The notes under the pieces are model-generated. The model had not been told where the DNA came from, did not search any database, and saw nothing but the letters and a program-made list of their open reading frames with translations. Of a DNA stretch of 55,919 bases, positions 32,702 to 41,198 are shown in pieces. Both the position numbers and the translations under genes were made by a program. The stretch is from Lishizhenia sp. (GTDB lineage: Bacteria > Bacteroidota > Bacteroidia > Flavobacteriales_D > Crocinitomicaceae), in NCBI GenBank assembly GCA_007117355.1, contig SKGS01000056.1, positions 1-55,919 of the forward strand, in the 5' to 3' direction. Every line of letters begins with the position of its first letter. Position 1 is the stretch's first letter.

Positions 32702-35506
32702 ATGAAAAACTTATTAACTGTATTTATTTTCCTAGCTTGTAGCCTTCAAACGTTTCAAACTATTGCGCAATCAAACGCTCAATCAAACATGGAATTTACC
32801 GGTTCTGTTATAGATACTAGTTCAAATAGTCCTGTAAAAAACGCTGTGGTAATGGCCATCAGATTGTCCGATGCTGTTTTACTCGGTTTTACCAGAACGG
32901 ATAGTTACGGACGATTTGAGTTGAATTCTGTTCCAATTGATACTATGGAGTTGGTCATAACACATCCGGACTTCGACGATAAGCGTTATTATATTATTGG
33001 AAGCACTGAGAATTATCAGATTGATATACCTAGAATTATTTTACCAGATAAAGCTACGGAATTAGAAGAGGTTATTGTTTATGCCAACAAAGAACCGATT
33101 TATTTTAAAGGTGATACTTTAGTTTATGTTGCAGATTCTTTTGCTCGCAAAGAAAATGCCGTTGTGGAAGACTTATTAAAGAATCTTCCAGGTATAAATG
33201 TAGATAAAGACGGTAAAATCAGTTCTCAAGGGAGAGAGGTTACCAAAGTCCTAGTAGATGGAGATGAATTTTTTGGTTCAGACGCAACAATTGCGACGAG
33301 AAACTTGATGGCAGATGGAATTAAAACAGTTGAAATCTATGAAACAGAAGATGAAGCAGCTGGTGGAAATTCCGAAGAAAAAATTCAGGTAATGGATTTA
33401 CGACTGAAAGACGATGCTAAAAGGGGGTACTTTGGTAAGTTAGCAGGTGCTGGCGGTGGAAATCCCGAGTTCTTTGCCAATGAACCTGATGGTCAAGGAT
33501 TTTATGAAGGCGAAATGTTAACAAATTACTTCGATAACAACACAAAAGTTTCTGTTTTTGCCTTAGGCTCAAATACTCCCAATACAGGTTTTAGTTATCA
33601 AGATGCTTCACGTTTTGGCTTGACCAACGAAATGAACTCTGGCTGGCAATCGCGTTTTATTGGAAATAATCAACGGCAGCAAGGTTTGCCATCAAGCTAC
33701 AAAGGCGGATTTTATTTTTCACACAAGCTATCTGAAAAAACAAAATTAGGAGTTAATTACACCTACAACGGAAGTGGTTTATTGGTAAATGAAGATAGAA
33801 ATTCTGAATTCTTTCTAACCGATACTACATTTACCTCATCTCAGAAACGAACTAACGATCAATTTCAAAATTCGCATACTGTAAATTTCAATGTGGAGCA
33901 TCAACTCGATTCTCTTACAAAACTTGAACTTGTTTCAAATGTAACTCAGCGAAATGAAAGAGAGATAAATGAAACTAGAACTGACTTTATTTCCCCACAA
34001 GGTCAGATATTAAACCAAACAAACGTTAATAACACAAGTGATGCTCAAGGTCTGGAAGGAAATATCAATTTGAAAATGATTCGAAATTTCAAAAAGAGAA
34101 ATCGAAAGTTGATTACAGAGTATCAATTTGGTTATAGCGACAATCAAAGAGAGAATTTTATGCAATCTTCCATATCAGCAATTGATTCCCTTGCAGACCA
34201 AAGAAGAGATATTCAAAATAAAACAATAGGTCATCGTGTACTTTTAGATTACACGGAACCTCTTACTAGAAAAATTAAAATAAATGCGCAGTATAAAGTG
34301 GATTATTTTACTGGCGACCAGTCTAATTTAACATTCAACGCAGTAGATGGAGTTTATGATGATTTCACCGCTGTTTTTAGTAATGATTTTAGCTCGGAAA
34401 GAATTGAAAATAGATTTGGCGGTTCTTTTATTTATACTGGAAGAAAACAAACCATCAATGTTGGAACTCGATTTAGAAACGTGCGAATAGACAACTTAAA
34501 CAATTTTACGAACAATGTAATTAATCAAAATGAAAACGACTGGCTTCCATTTTTGGAATACACTTATAAATTCAGTAACGCACATCGTTTTAGGTTAAAT
34601 TACTCTACCAACTCATCACAGCCAAGTTTAAATCAGTTGCAGCCTGTGAGAGATAATACTAATCCAAACAACCTTGTTATTGGTAATCCTGATTTGATTC
34701 CAAACTACGTGCATACGATCAATGGATTCTACAATAAATGGAATGCTATTGAACAATCATACATCTGGGCTAGCTTCTTTGGAACGCTCACAAACAATGG
34801 ATTTTCAAACTCCATAAGGTACCTTCCTGATGGAACGACCATTTCTCAAGCGATAAACGTGGATGGAATGTATTTTGCAGGATTTTACGCAGGAGGAGGT
34901 ATTCCTGTCTTCAATAAATTTTTACGTATCGACCCCAATATGAATATTACGTATTCAAATATGAAACAAGAAATAGAAGACTTTTCCAATCCTTTTAATC
35001 CAATTCCGGCTCAAATGAACACCACAGAAAGTACAAGTTACACTGGAGGGGTAAACCTGAGCATTAGAAATGACACCTTAGAATTTAGTGTCGGTGTTGA
35101 TTTTACTTACACCGATCCAAGAAGTAGTTTGTCTATCGGGGCAAACCAACCATTTACGCTTCAAACCTACAAGGCTGAGGTGTATTATGAACTTCCTTGG
35201 CGCATGTTCATTGAAAGTGATGCGCGATATATTGTTAACACTGGTAGAGCAGCAGGATTTGATGTTACGCCTTTAATTTGGAATGCTAAAATCAATAAAC
35301 GCTTTACAAAAACAGGAAATTTAGTAGTTTCGTTGGCTGCTTATGACATCCTAAATCAAAACATTGGTATCAACCGACAAATATTAAATAACGTCATAAT
35401 TGATTACCGTACACAAGTTATTGCACGCTATTTCATGGTGGGCGCAACCTACAGATTTAATAACAATAAAACGAAAGAAGATGAAGGCAGAAATCGTTGG
35501 TTCTAG
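32702..35506 (+). CDS. TonB-dependent receptor-like outer-membrane protein
   Basis: 934 residues. A signal peptide (1-22, cleavage near TIAQ) leads to a carboxypeptidase-regulatory-like domain (about 30-115), then a plug-like domain (about 135-225, with EDLLKNLPGINVDKDGKI, VLVDGDEFFGSD and GIKTVEIYE) and a long C-terminal barrel rich in alternating strands, ending near YFMVGATYRFNN. This layout is that of outer-membrane beta-barrel family proteins of Bacteroidota. The ligand is unknown. A GLPGLI-family gene follows and overlaps by about 26 bases, a common pairing. Confidence 0.88.
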   Translation: MKNLLTVFIFLACSLQTFQTIAQSNAQSNMEFTGSVIDTSSNSPVKNAVVMAIRLSDAVLLGFTRTDSYGRFELNSVPIDTMELVITHPDFDDKRYYIIGSTENYQIDIPRIILPDKATELEEVIVYANKEPIYFKGDTLVYVADSFARKENAVVEDLLKNLPGINVDKDGKISSQGREVTKVLVDGDEFFGSDATIATRNLMADGIKTVEIYETEDEAAGGNSEEKIQVMDLRLKDDAKRGYFGKLAGAGGGNPEFFANEPDGQGFYEGEMLTNYFDNNTKVSVFALGSNTPNTGFSYQDASRFGLTNEMNSGWQSRFIGNNQRQQGLPSSYKGGFYFSHKLSEKTKLGVNYTYNGSGLLVNEDRNSEFFLTDTTFTSSQKRTNDQFQNSHTVNFNVEHQLDSLTKLELVSNVTQRNEREINETRTDFISPQGQILNQTNVNNTSDAQGLEGNINLKMIRNFKKRNRKLITEYQFGYSDNQRENFMQSSISAIDSLADQRRDIQNKTIGHRVLLDYTEPLTRKIKINAQYKVDYFTGDQSNLTFNAVDGVYDDFTAVFSNDFSSERIENRFGGSFIYTGRKQTINVGTRFRNVRIDNLNNFTNNVINQNENDWLPFLEYTYKFSNAHRFRLNYSTNSSQPSLNQLQPVRDNTNPNNLVIGNPDLIPNYVHTINGFYNKWNAIEQSYIWASFFGTLTNNGFSNSIRYLPDGTTISQAINVDGMYFAGFYAGGGIPVFNKFLRIDPNMNITYSNMKQEIEDFSNPFNPIPAQMNTTESTSYTGGVNLSIRNDTLEFSVGVDFTYTDPRSSLSIGANQPFTLQTYKAEVYYELPWRMFIESDARYIVNTGRAAGFDVTPLIWNAKINKRFTKTGNLVVSLAAYDILNQNIGINRQILNNVIIDYRTQVIARYFMVGATYRFNNNKTKEDEGRNRWF

Positions 35507-36227
35507 AAAAATGGCGCTTCTATTAGTAGCGTTGTTTTGTTCCCTTTCTTTCTTAGAGGCTCAAATAGAAGCGGGTCGAGTGGTTTACGAACGCCGCACC
35601 AACTTAGAAAAGCGATACAAAGGAATTGACCTAAGTCGGTGGGCTAGAAATGCGGATTTAAAAACACCAAAAATCGACATGTTTGAGTTGATCTATAACG
35701 ATAGCTCCTCTGTTTTTCGCCCAATTGAGTCCGATATTCCTGATGAACGCTCATGGTTCACGATGAAAAATACTACTTTTCAGAATTTATCTTCCAATAC
35801 AAGGAAACAAGAATTTGTGTTTTTTGGAACGTCTGTTTTGTTAGAAGATAGCCTGCGAACAAGAATTTGGCGTATGACGGAATCAAAGCGATTAATTGCT
35901 GGATATAACTGCCGTCAAGCAGTTTGGGAAGCAAATGATACAACTCGAATTTATGCTTGGTATGCTGAAGAGCTAATCTCTTCTGTTGGACCAGAGACAT
36001 TCAATGGACTTCCCGGTGTAATTTTAGGCCTGGCAATAGAAGATGGAGGAGTAGTTTATTTCGCTACAGAGGTAAAACCATACAAAACAAGTATCGAACC
36101 GCTCGCACCACAAGGCAAAAGAAAAGATTGGTACACCGAAGAAAGTTTAAGACAATTAATTGCGGAACGATTCGCTTCTTTTTCTTCCACCATGGCGCCG
36201 TTGATGCGGGACGTCTTTTTGTGGTGA
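35481..36227 (+). CDS. GLPGLI family exported protein
   Basis: 248 residues from the ATG at 35481. A basic n-region and hydrophobic core form a signal peptide (MALLLVALFCSLSFLEAQ after the first 10 residues). The family motif appears as FNGLPGVILGLAIEDGG. The conserved YNCRQAVWE and IYAWYAEEL segments are also present. The function is unknown; members often accompany TonB receptors and may help them at the envelope. The start overlaps the receptor stop by 26 bases. An alternative ATG at 35511 avoids overlap but leaves a signal peptide without positive charge. Confidence 0.85.
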   Translation: MKAEIVGSRKMALLLVALFCSLSFLEAQIEAGRVVYERRTNLEKRYKGIDLSRWARNADLKTPKIDMFELIYNDSSSVFRPIESDIPDERSWFTMKNTTFQNLSSNTRKQEFVFFGTSVLLEDSLRTRIWRMTESKRLIAGYNCRQAVWEANDTTRIYAWYAEELISSVGPETFNGLPGVILGLAIEDGGVVYFATEVKPYKTSIEPLAPQGKRKDWYTEESLRQLIAERFASFSSTMAPLMRDVFLW

Positions 36228-36281
36228 TTTAAAAAAACATTTCCAACATATAAACGTTTTTGAGTTGGAACAAAAGAACAG

Positions 36282-38549
36282 ATGACAGAGAAAACATTCA
36301 AACAAATTTCAATACTGGTATTAACCTTAGTTGTATTAATTACTGGATTTTTCTCTTATCACGTTACCAACATTCAACTCGATTATAATTTTGAAGAATT
36401 TTTTCCTTCGGATGATGAAGAAACTGCTTTTTTCTTTGATCATAGAGAAAAGTTTGAATCGGATAATGACTTTGTGCTAGTCGCTATTCAACATTCCAAA
36501 GGTGTTTTTGATGAAGTGTTTTTACAAAAGGTTGATGATGTTGTTGAACAAATTTCTGAATTACCTTATGTCAATTCTGTTCGCTCGCTAACAAGAGAAA
36601 AAGAGCTGTTTATTTACCCCGGAGGAATCACAAGAGAACGAAATTACATCTCGCTCGACTCATTAAGGATACCACAAGATTCAATAACGATTTATGAAAA
36701 ACCAGAATTAATAAATGCACTAATTGATAAAAACGCTACTGCACTTGGGCTTTTCATTCGCCACGACGACTTTTTAAGTAAAGACAAAAGTGAGGAGTTG
36801 GTAGAAGCATTAAAAAGCGTATTTGAAAAGCAAGATTTTGAGCGTGTACGCATGGCTGGCCGAACAGTAGGGCAATTATTCTATATCGATTTGATGATGA
36901 ATCAAATGATGACTTACATCAGTCTAAGTTTTATCCTAATCATTGTATTTCTTTTTATTGCATTTCGTTCCCTTTGGGGAATTCTTGTTCCCTTTTTTGT
37001 AGTCTCTGGCAGCATGCTTTGGATAGTAGGTTTTATGGGATGGATGCAAGAGCCAATCAATATTTTATTGGTCATTCTTCCGTCAATTATGTTTGTAGTT
37101 GCCATGTCGGATGTAATCCATTTAGTTTCAAAATATCTGGAGTTACTTCGAGAAGGAAAGCCAAAATATGAAGCCATCATTGTCTCATTTAAGGAAATTG
37201 GTTTAGCCACACTTTTAACTTCTGTAACGACTGCTATTGGCTTCTTTTCGCTGTTATTTGTTCGTGTAATTCCAATTCAAGTTTTTGGAAAGTTTATAGG
37301 AATTGGTGTTCTCTTTGCCTTCATTCTAACCTTTAGTACCCTACCCTTTTTATTTTATTACAGTAAAACTCCCCGATTAATTCGGGAAAAGAAAAAAAAC
37401 TTCTGGCTTCCAATTTTGCGTAACTCGTTTTTATATACACTAAGAAATAGAAAAATCATTCCTTGGGTAGCACTTATTTTTATAGGATTCTTTGCCTATG
37501 GAATGACGCGAATCCAAGTGAACAACTATATTCTTGACGATATTCGTTCTTCCGTTTCTATGAAACAAGACTTCGATTATTTTGATGATGAATTTGGCGG
37601 TGTTCGACCTTTTGAATTAGTTGTTACGCTTAAAGATAGTACTCATTCTATTTGGGACTTAGCCGTTATAGAAAATTTAAGTAAGTTGGAAACATTTCTT
37701 CAAAAGGACTACGAAGTGGATGTAAAACTATCACTTTCTAGAATACTTTCTATTTTAAATCGCGCTGCCAATCTTGGTGATTCTGCTAGATTTAGGGTCC
37801 CCGCATCCAAAAAAGAACTCAAACCATTAAGGCGTGCACTGCTTGCGGCAGACAAAGGAAATCTAGCTAATCAACTTATAGATTCAACAGGTTTTGTAAC
37901 ACGTATAAGCGGTACCATCCCTGACTGGGGAAATAAAGAAACAAGAAAACGAACAGCGCAACTAGAACAATTTTACAAGAGTGAAATGGATACCACACTA
38001 TTTTCTATTCAACCAACTGGTTCTGCGCACTTACTGGATAAAAACATGTACTACATGTCCTCAAGTTTAGCGCAGGGATTATCCTTTGCTATTATTGTCG
38101 TAGCAGTTTTAATGGGAATTTTATTTAAATCAGGGTGGATGGTTGTTATTTCATTGATTCCAAATTTGATTCCTTTGTTGCTTATTGCGGGAATAATGGG
38201 CTTTTTCGGCATCGATTTAAAAATTACCACAGCAATTGTTTTTACCATTGCATTTGGAATTGCAGTTGATGACACCATTCATTTTTTAAGTAAATACAAA
38301 CTTGAATTAAACAAAGGTAAGTCTCCTCTTTACGCCCTAAAAAGAACCTATTTAACAACAGGAAAGGCAATTGTATTAACCTCAACCATTTTATGTTCAG
38401 GTTTTACGCTATTACTGCTTTCTGATTTTCTAGGTACTTTCTATATGGGACTGATGGTTGGAATAACATTATTTTTCGCTGTTATTGCTGATTTGTTCCT
38501 ACTGCCTATATTATTAATTTGGACTATGAAGCCAAGGGAAAACAGATAA
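36282..38549 (+). CDS. RND/MMPL-family transporter
   Basis: 755 residues, two homologous halves, each with one helix, a periplasmic domain and a five-helix bundle (about 12 helices in total). LPSIMFVVAMSDVIHLVSKYLELLREG and IAFGIAVDDTIHFLSKYKLELNKG hold the paired GxxxD motif of MMPL/SSD-type exporters (here AMSDVIH and AVDDTIH). Such proteins export lipids, hopanoids or other hydrophobic molecules using the proton gradient; the substrate here is unknown. A 54-base gap separates it from the GLPGLI gene, so it may be transcribed with it. It ends at a bidirectional terminator. Confidence 0.9.
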   Translation: MTEKTFKQISILVLTLVVLITGFFSYHVTNIQLDYNFEEFFPSDDEETAFFFDHREKFESDNDFVLVAIQHSKGVFDEVFLQKVDDVVEQISELPYVNSVRSLTREKELFIYPGGITRERNYISLDSLRIPQDSITIYEKPELINALIDKNATALGLFIRHDDFLSKDKSEELVEALKSVFEKQDFERVRMAGRTVGQLFYIDLMMNQMMTYISLSFILIIVFLFIAFRSLWGILVPFFVVSGSMLWIVGFMGWMQEPINILLVILPSIMFVVAMSDVIHLVSKYLELLREGKPKYEAIIVSFKEIGLATLLTSVTTAIGFFSLLFVRVIPIQVFGKFIGIGVLFAFILTFSTLPFLFYYSKTPRLIREKKKNFWLPILRNSFLYTLRNRKIIPWVALIFIGFFAYGMTRIQVNNYILDDIRSSVSMKQDFDYFDDEFGGVRPFELVVTLKDSTHSIWDLAVIENLSKLETFLQKDYEVDVKLSLSRILSILNRAANLGDSARFRVPASKKELKPLRRALLAADKGNLANQLIDSTGFVTRISGTIPDWGNKETRKRTAQLEQFYKSEMDTTLFSIQPTGSAHLLDKNMYYMSSSLAQGLSFAIIVVAVLMGILFKSGWMVVISLIPNLIPLLLIAGIMGFFGIDLKITTAIVFTIAFGIAVDDTIHFLSKYKLELNKGKSPLYALKRTYLTTGKAIVLTSTILCSGFTLLLLSDFLGTFYMGLMVGITLFFAVIADLFLLPILLIWTMKPRENR

Positions 38550-38564
38550 CACAAAAAACAAAAA

Positions 38565-38600
38565 GGTTCGTAGAGGACTTTTATTTTAGCTCTACGAACC
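38565..38600. terminator. Bidirectional terminator
   Basis: GGTTCGTAGAG (38565-38575) and CTCTACGAACC (38590-38600) are perfect complements with a 14-base loop. A-rich sequence on the left and a T tract on the right serve both convergent genes. Confidence 0.8.
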
Positions 38601-38631
38601 CAACTATTTTTTTAAAGAAGTTATTTGAAAA

Positions 38632-39591
38632 TTATTTCACCAATCCAATCTCTCGAAGCCTTTCCATCAAGTAATCTCCTGCTGTGATGTCCTCGTATTG
38701 CTTTGGATTATTTTCATCTATACATGAAGAAAGACAATTCAAAGGCATTTCTGAACGTGGATGTAAGAAAAAAGGAACAGAATAACGACTTGTGCCCATT
38801 AACTCCTTCGGAGGATTGATAACCCGGTGGGTAGTGGATTTAAGTTTATTATTTGTTAAGCGTTGCAGCATATCCCCAACGTTTACTACGATATGCCCTT
38901 CTATCTCTGTAACAGAAACCCACTTGTTGTTTTTGTTTAATACTTGTAAACCATCAGCCGATGCTCCAACTAGAAGTGTAATAAGGTTTATATCTTCATG
39001 TGCTCCTGCTCTTACCGCACCTTCTTCAATTTCTCCAGTAATCGGTGGGTAATGAATTGGTCTCAAAATACTGTTTCCGTTATGAAAATGGGGATTGAAA
39101 TAATTTTCTTCTAACCCAAGATGTAACGCAATAGCTCTCAACAAATGACGACCAGTCGATTCAAAAGTTTGATAGGCTTTCTTCCCTGTTTCAAGAAAAG
39201 AAGGTAATTCATTTACAGCAACATTATCCGGATACTCTTCTTTGATTGAATCATTATCTTCTACAAATTGACCAAAATGCCAAAACTCTTTTAAGTCTCC
39301 TGCGGTTTGACCTTTTGCATGTTCTTTTCCGAAAGGCGTGTAACCTCTTTGTCCACCAATACCAGGTATATTATACTTTTCCTTAACTTCTGTTGGTAAT
39401 GCAAAAAACGCTTTAATTTGCTTGTAAAGTTCCTCTATTAATTCATCTGGAATTTGATGGTTTTTAACAGCAACAAAACCAATTGTTTCATAGGCTTGAC
39501 CTAGCTCATTAATAAACTTTTGTTTTTTAGCCTCATCACCAGATAAAAACTCTGATAAATCAACTGATGGAATCCCTTTTGGTGTACTCAT
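38632..39591 (-). CDS. 2-oxoglutarate/Fe(II)-dependent dioxygenase, isopenicillin-N-synthase-like
   Basis: 319 residues of the IPNS/DIOX family. The Fe(II) triad H198-x-D200...H255 is complete (RAGAHEDINLITLL; STTHRVINPP) and R269-x-S271 (SRYSVPFF) binds the co-substrate. The N-terminal DIOX_N domain starts IPSVDLSEF. It probably oxidises a small molecule, using 2-oxoglutarate and O2. The name does not imply antibiotic synthesis: no NRPS or beta-lactam gene is near. It is a single gene. Confidence 0.86.
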   Translation of the reverse strand: MSTPKGIPSVDLSEFLSGDEAKKQKFINELGQAYETIGFVAVKNHQIPDELIEELYKQIKAFFALPTEVKEKYNIPGIGGQRGYTPFGKEHAKGQTAGDLKEFWHFGQFVEDNDSIKEEYPDNVAVNELPSFLETGKKAYQTFESTGRHLLRAIALHLGLEENYFNPHFHNGNSILRPIHYPPITGEIEEGAVRAGAHEDINLITLLVGASADGLQVLNKNNKWVSVTEIEGHIVVNVGDMLQRLTNNKLKSTTHRVINPPKELMGTSRYSVPFFLHPRSEMPLNCLSSCIDENNPKQYEDITAGDYLMERLREIGLVK

Positions 39592-39646
39592 AGTTCTTTA
39601 TTTTTTGTTTTATTTTTTTTCTCAAATTGAATTTGTCTATTTGTTA

Positions 39647-40582
39647 TCAAAACAATAGATAAATATACACAAAATAAGCGGTAAGTAAAATTATTCCACT
39701 GATGCGACCAATTTTTCTTTTATACCACATCATTGGTAGAAGAATTAATGCAATGGCAAGCATCCAAATCATATCCCAACGCACGACACTTTCGTCAACT
39801 CTGATGGGAGAAACAATTGCTGTCAATCCAATTACTGACATGATGTTGAAGATATTACTACCAATTAGGTTGCCCACTGAAATATCCATTTCTTTTCGGT
39901 AAGCAGCTACAACGCTCGTAACCAATTCTGGGACAGATGTTCCAAAAGCAACTATTGTAATGGCAATAACATGTTTTGATAACCCAGCTGATTCACCCAA
40001 ACTTTTAGCACCTTCAATGAGCCATTTCGCTCCAAAATATAATCCTATTAGTCCTATTAAAATAAACCCAACTGACTTAAACACATTTACTTTAATGACC
40101 TCGTCCAAATCATTTGTTTCTTTGCTTTTCTTATTTTTTCTAGAGTTTCTGATTAAAAAATAAATAAAACCAACTAAAATTGTAAATAACACAACTCCTT
40201 CAATTCGTTCAATTTGTAGATTAAAAGAAAATACTACAAACAAAATGCTTGCGAGCATCATTATTGGCCAGTCAAAAATCAACGAATTTCGGCTTACCGG
40301 CATTGGAAAAATAATAACAGTAAGTCCTAAAACCAATGCAATATTTGCTATATTCGAACCAATAACATTTCCTATTGCTATTTCTGGAACATCGTGATAT
40401 GCTGCTTTTAAGGAAACAAGTAATTCTGGTGCAGATGTTCCAAATGACACAACCGTCATTCCGATTACTAAGGTAGAAAGTCTGGCTTTGGTTGCCATAC
40501 CGACAGCTCCTTTAACGAGAAACTCACCGCCGACAATCAGCGTGGCTAAACCAATAACAATCCACACTATATCTAAAATCAT
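39647..40582 (-). CDS. Ca2+/Na+ antiporter, CaCA family (YrbG-like)
   Basis: 311 residues, about ten helices in two inverted repeats. The alpha motifs are GMTVVSFGTSAPELLVS near the N-terminus and AITIVAFGTSVPELVTS in the second half, with the ion-binding Glu in each. NVIGSNIANIALVLG and NLIGSNIFNIMSVIG are the matching second motifs. It expels Ca2+ in exchange for Na+ or H+. Its start overlaps the stop of the TatA-type gene (ATGA). Confidence 0.93.
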   Translation of the reverse strand: MILDIVWIVIGLATLIVGGEFLVKGAVGMATKARLSTLVIGMTVVSFGTSAPELLVSLKAAYHDVPEIAIGNVIGSNIANIALVLGLTVIIFPMPVSRNSLIFDWPIMMLASILFVVFSFNLQIERIEGVVLFTILVGFIYFLIRNSRKNKKSKETNDLDEVIKVNVFKSVGFILIGLIGLYFGAKWLIEGAKSLGESAGLSKHVIAITIVAFGTSVPELVTSVVAAYRKEMDISVGNLIGSNIFNIMSVIGLTAIVSPIRVDESVVRWDMIWMLAIALILLPMMWYKRKIGRISGIILLTAYFVYIYLLF

Positions 40583-41031
40583 TTGGTAGAATCTTTAGAA
40601 CTTGAATCGTTATTCTCTAGCTGATTTTCTTCAGGTTTTGTATTTTTCTCTGTACCCTCAATGGTTGGTGTTTCTTTTTCAACACTAGGTTTTGCTTTTG
40701 GCTGATGAGGAACACTATCTTTTAGTTTGATATCTTCCTGGATAGAAGTTGTACTGTCTTTCATGGCATCAGCTATTTGATCCATTGGTCGAGAAAAGTC
40801 TTTTTTCACCTCTTCTATTGTGCGATTTACACGTATGTCTGAACGCATATCAGAAGTTGTTTTTCTAATTTCATCTTGCACATCTTGGGTAGCATCCTTT
40901 AGCTGCCGAACTCCCCTACCAAGAGCTCTAGCCAGACCTGGAATACTTTTCGAACCGAAGAAGATAAGTACAAAAAGTAAAATAACTACTATTTCTGAAC
41001 CAGCAATACTATTTAAAAACAGAAAAATCAT
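40579..41031 (-). CDS. Sec-independent translocase subunit TatA/B-like
   Basis: 150 residues: one N-terminal membrane helix (about 10-26, GSEIVVILLFVLIFFGSK), the hinge FGSKSIPG, an amphipathic helix (LARALGRGVRQLKDATQD), and a long charged tail of Lys, Glu and Thr. This is the TatA/Hcf106 layout, the pore-forming subunit that exports folded proteins across the inner membrane. It has TatB-like length, but Bacteroidota use TatA-type subunits. The minus-strand box TATCTTTG ends only 5 bases before the ATG, so the mRNA may be almost leaderless. Confidence 0.85.
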   Translation of the reverse strand: MIFLFLNSIAGSEIVVILLFVLIFFGSKSIPGLARALGRGVRQLKDATQDVQDEIRKTTSDMRSDIRVNRTIEEVKKDFSRPMDQIADAMKDSTTSIQEDIKLKDSVPHQPKAKPSVEKETPTIEGTEKNTKPEENQLENNDSSSKDSTK

Positions 41032-41036
41032 TGTTG

Positions 41037-41044
41037 CAAAGATA
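41037..41044 (-). promoter_or_regulatory. -7 box for the tatA-antiporter operon (TATCTTTG)
   Basis: Exact minus-strand match to TAnnTTTG, with only 5 bases to the start codon; the transcript may begin at or next to the ATG. Confidence 0.55.
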
Positions 41045-41167
41045 GTTTAAAGATTTGCAACCTCCATTTAGAAGATTAAAATTTGATTAAAATTATGATT
41101 TTACAAACAAACAACAAGCGAAATTGATTTATCCCACTACTATATTTTATTAATCGAAGCTTTCTTA

Positions 41168-41175
41168 TATCTTAG
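41168..41175 (+). promoter_or_regulatory. Possible -7 box for the PLP enzyme gene (TATCTTAG)
   Basis: Seven of eight to TAnnTTTG, 23 bases before the ATG at 41199. Confidence 0.35.
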
Positions 41176-41198
41176 CACTCTGCAAAAAAACAACAGTT

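Noticed and set aside
35400-35480. GLPGLI gene starting inside the receptor gene at 35400
   Set aside because: It adds 27 residues before a good signal peptide; the ATG at 35481 fits better.
38632-39591. Beta-lactam biosynthesis gene
   Set aside because: Isopenicillin-N-synthase-like is only a fold name; no NRPS or acyltransferase is nearby.
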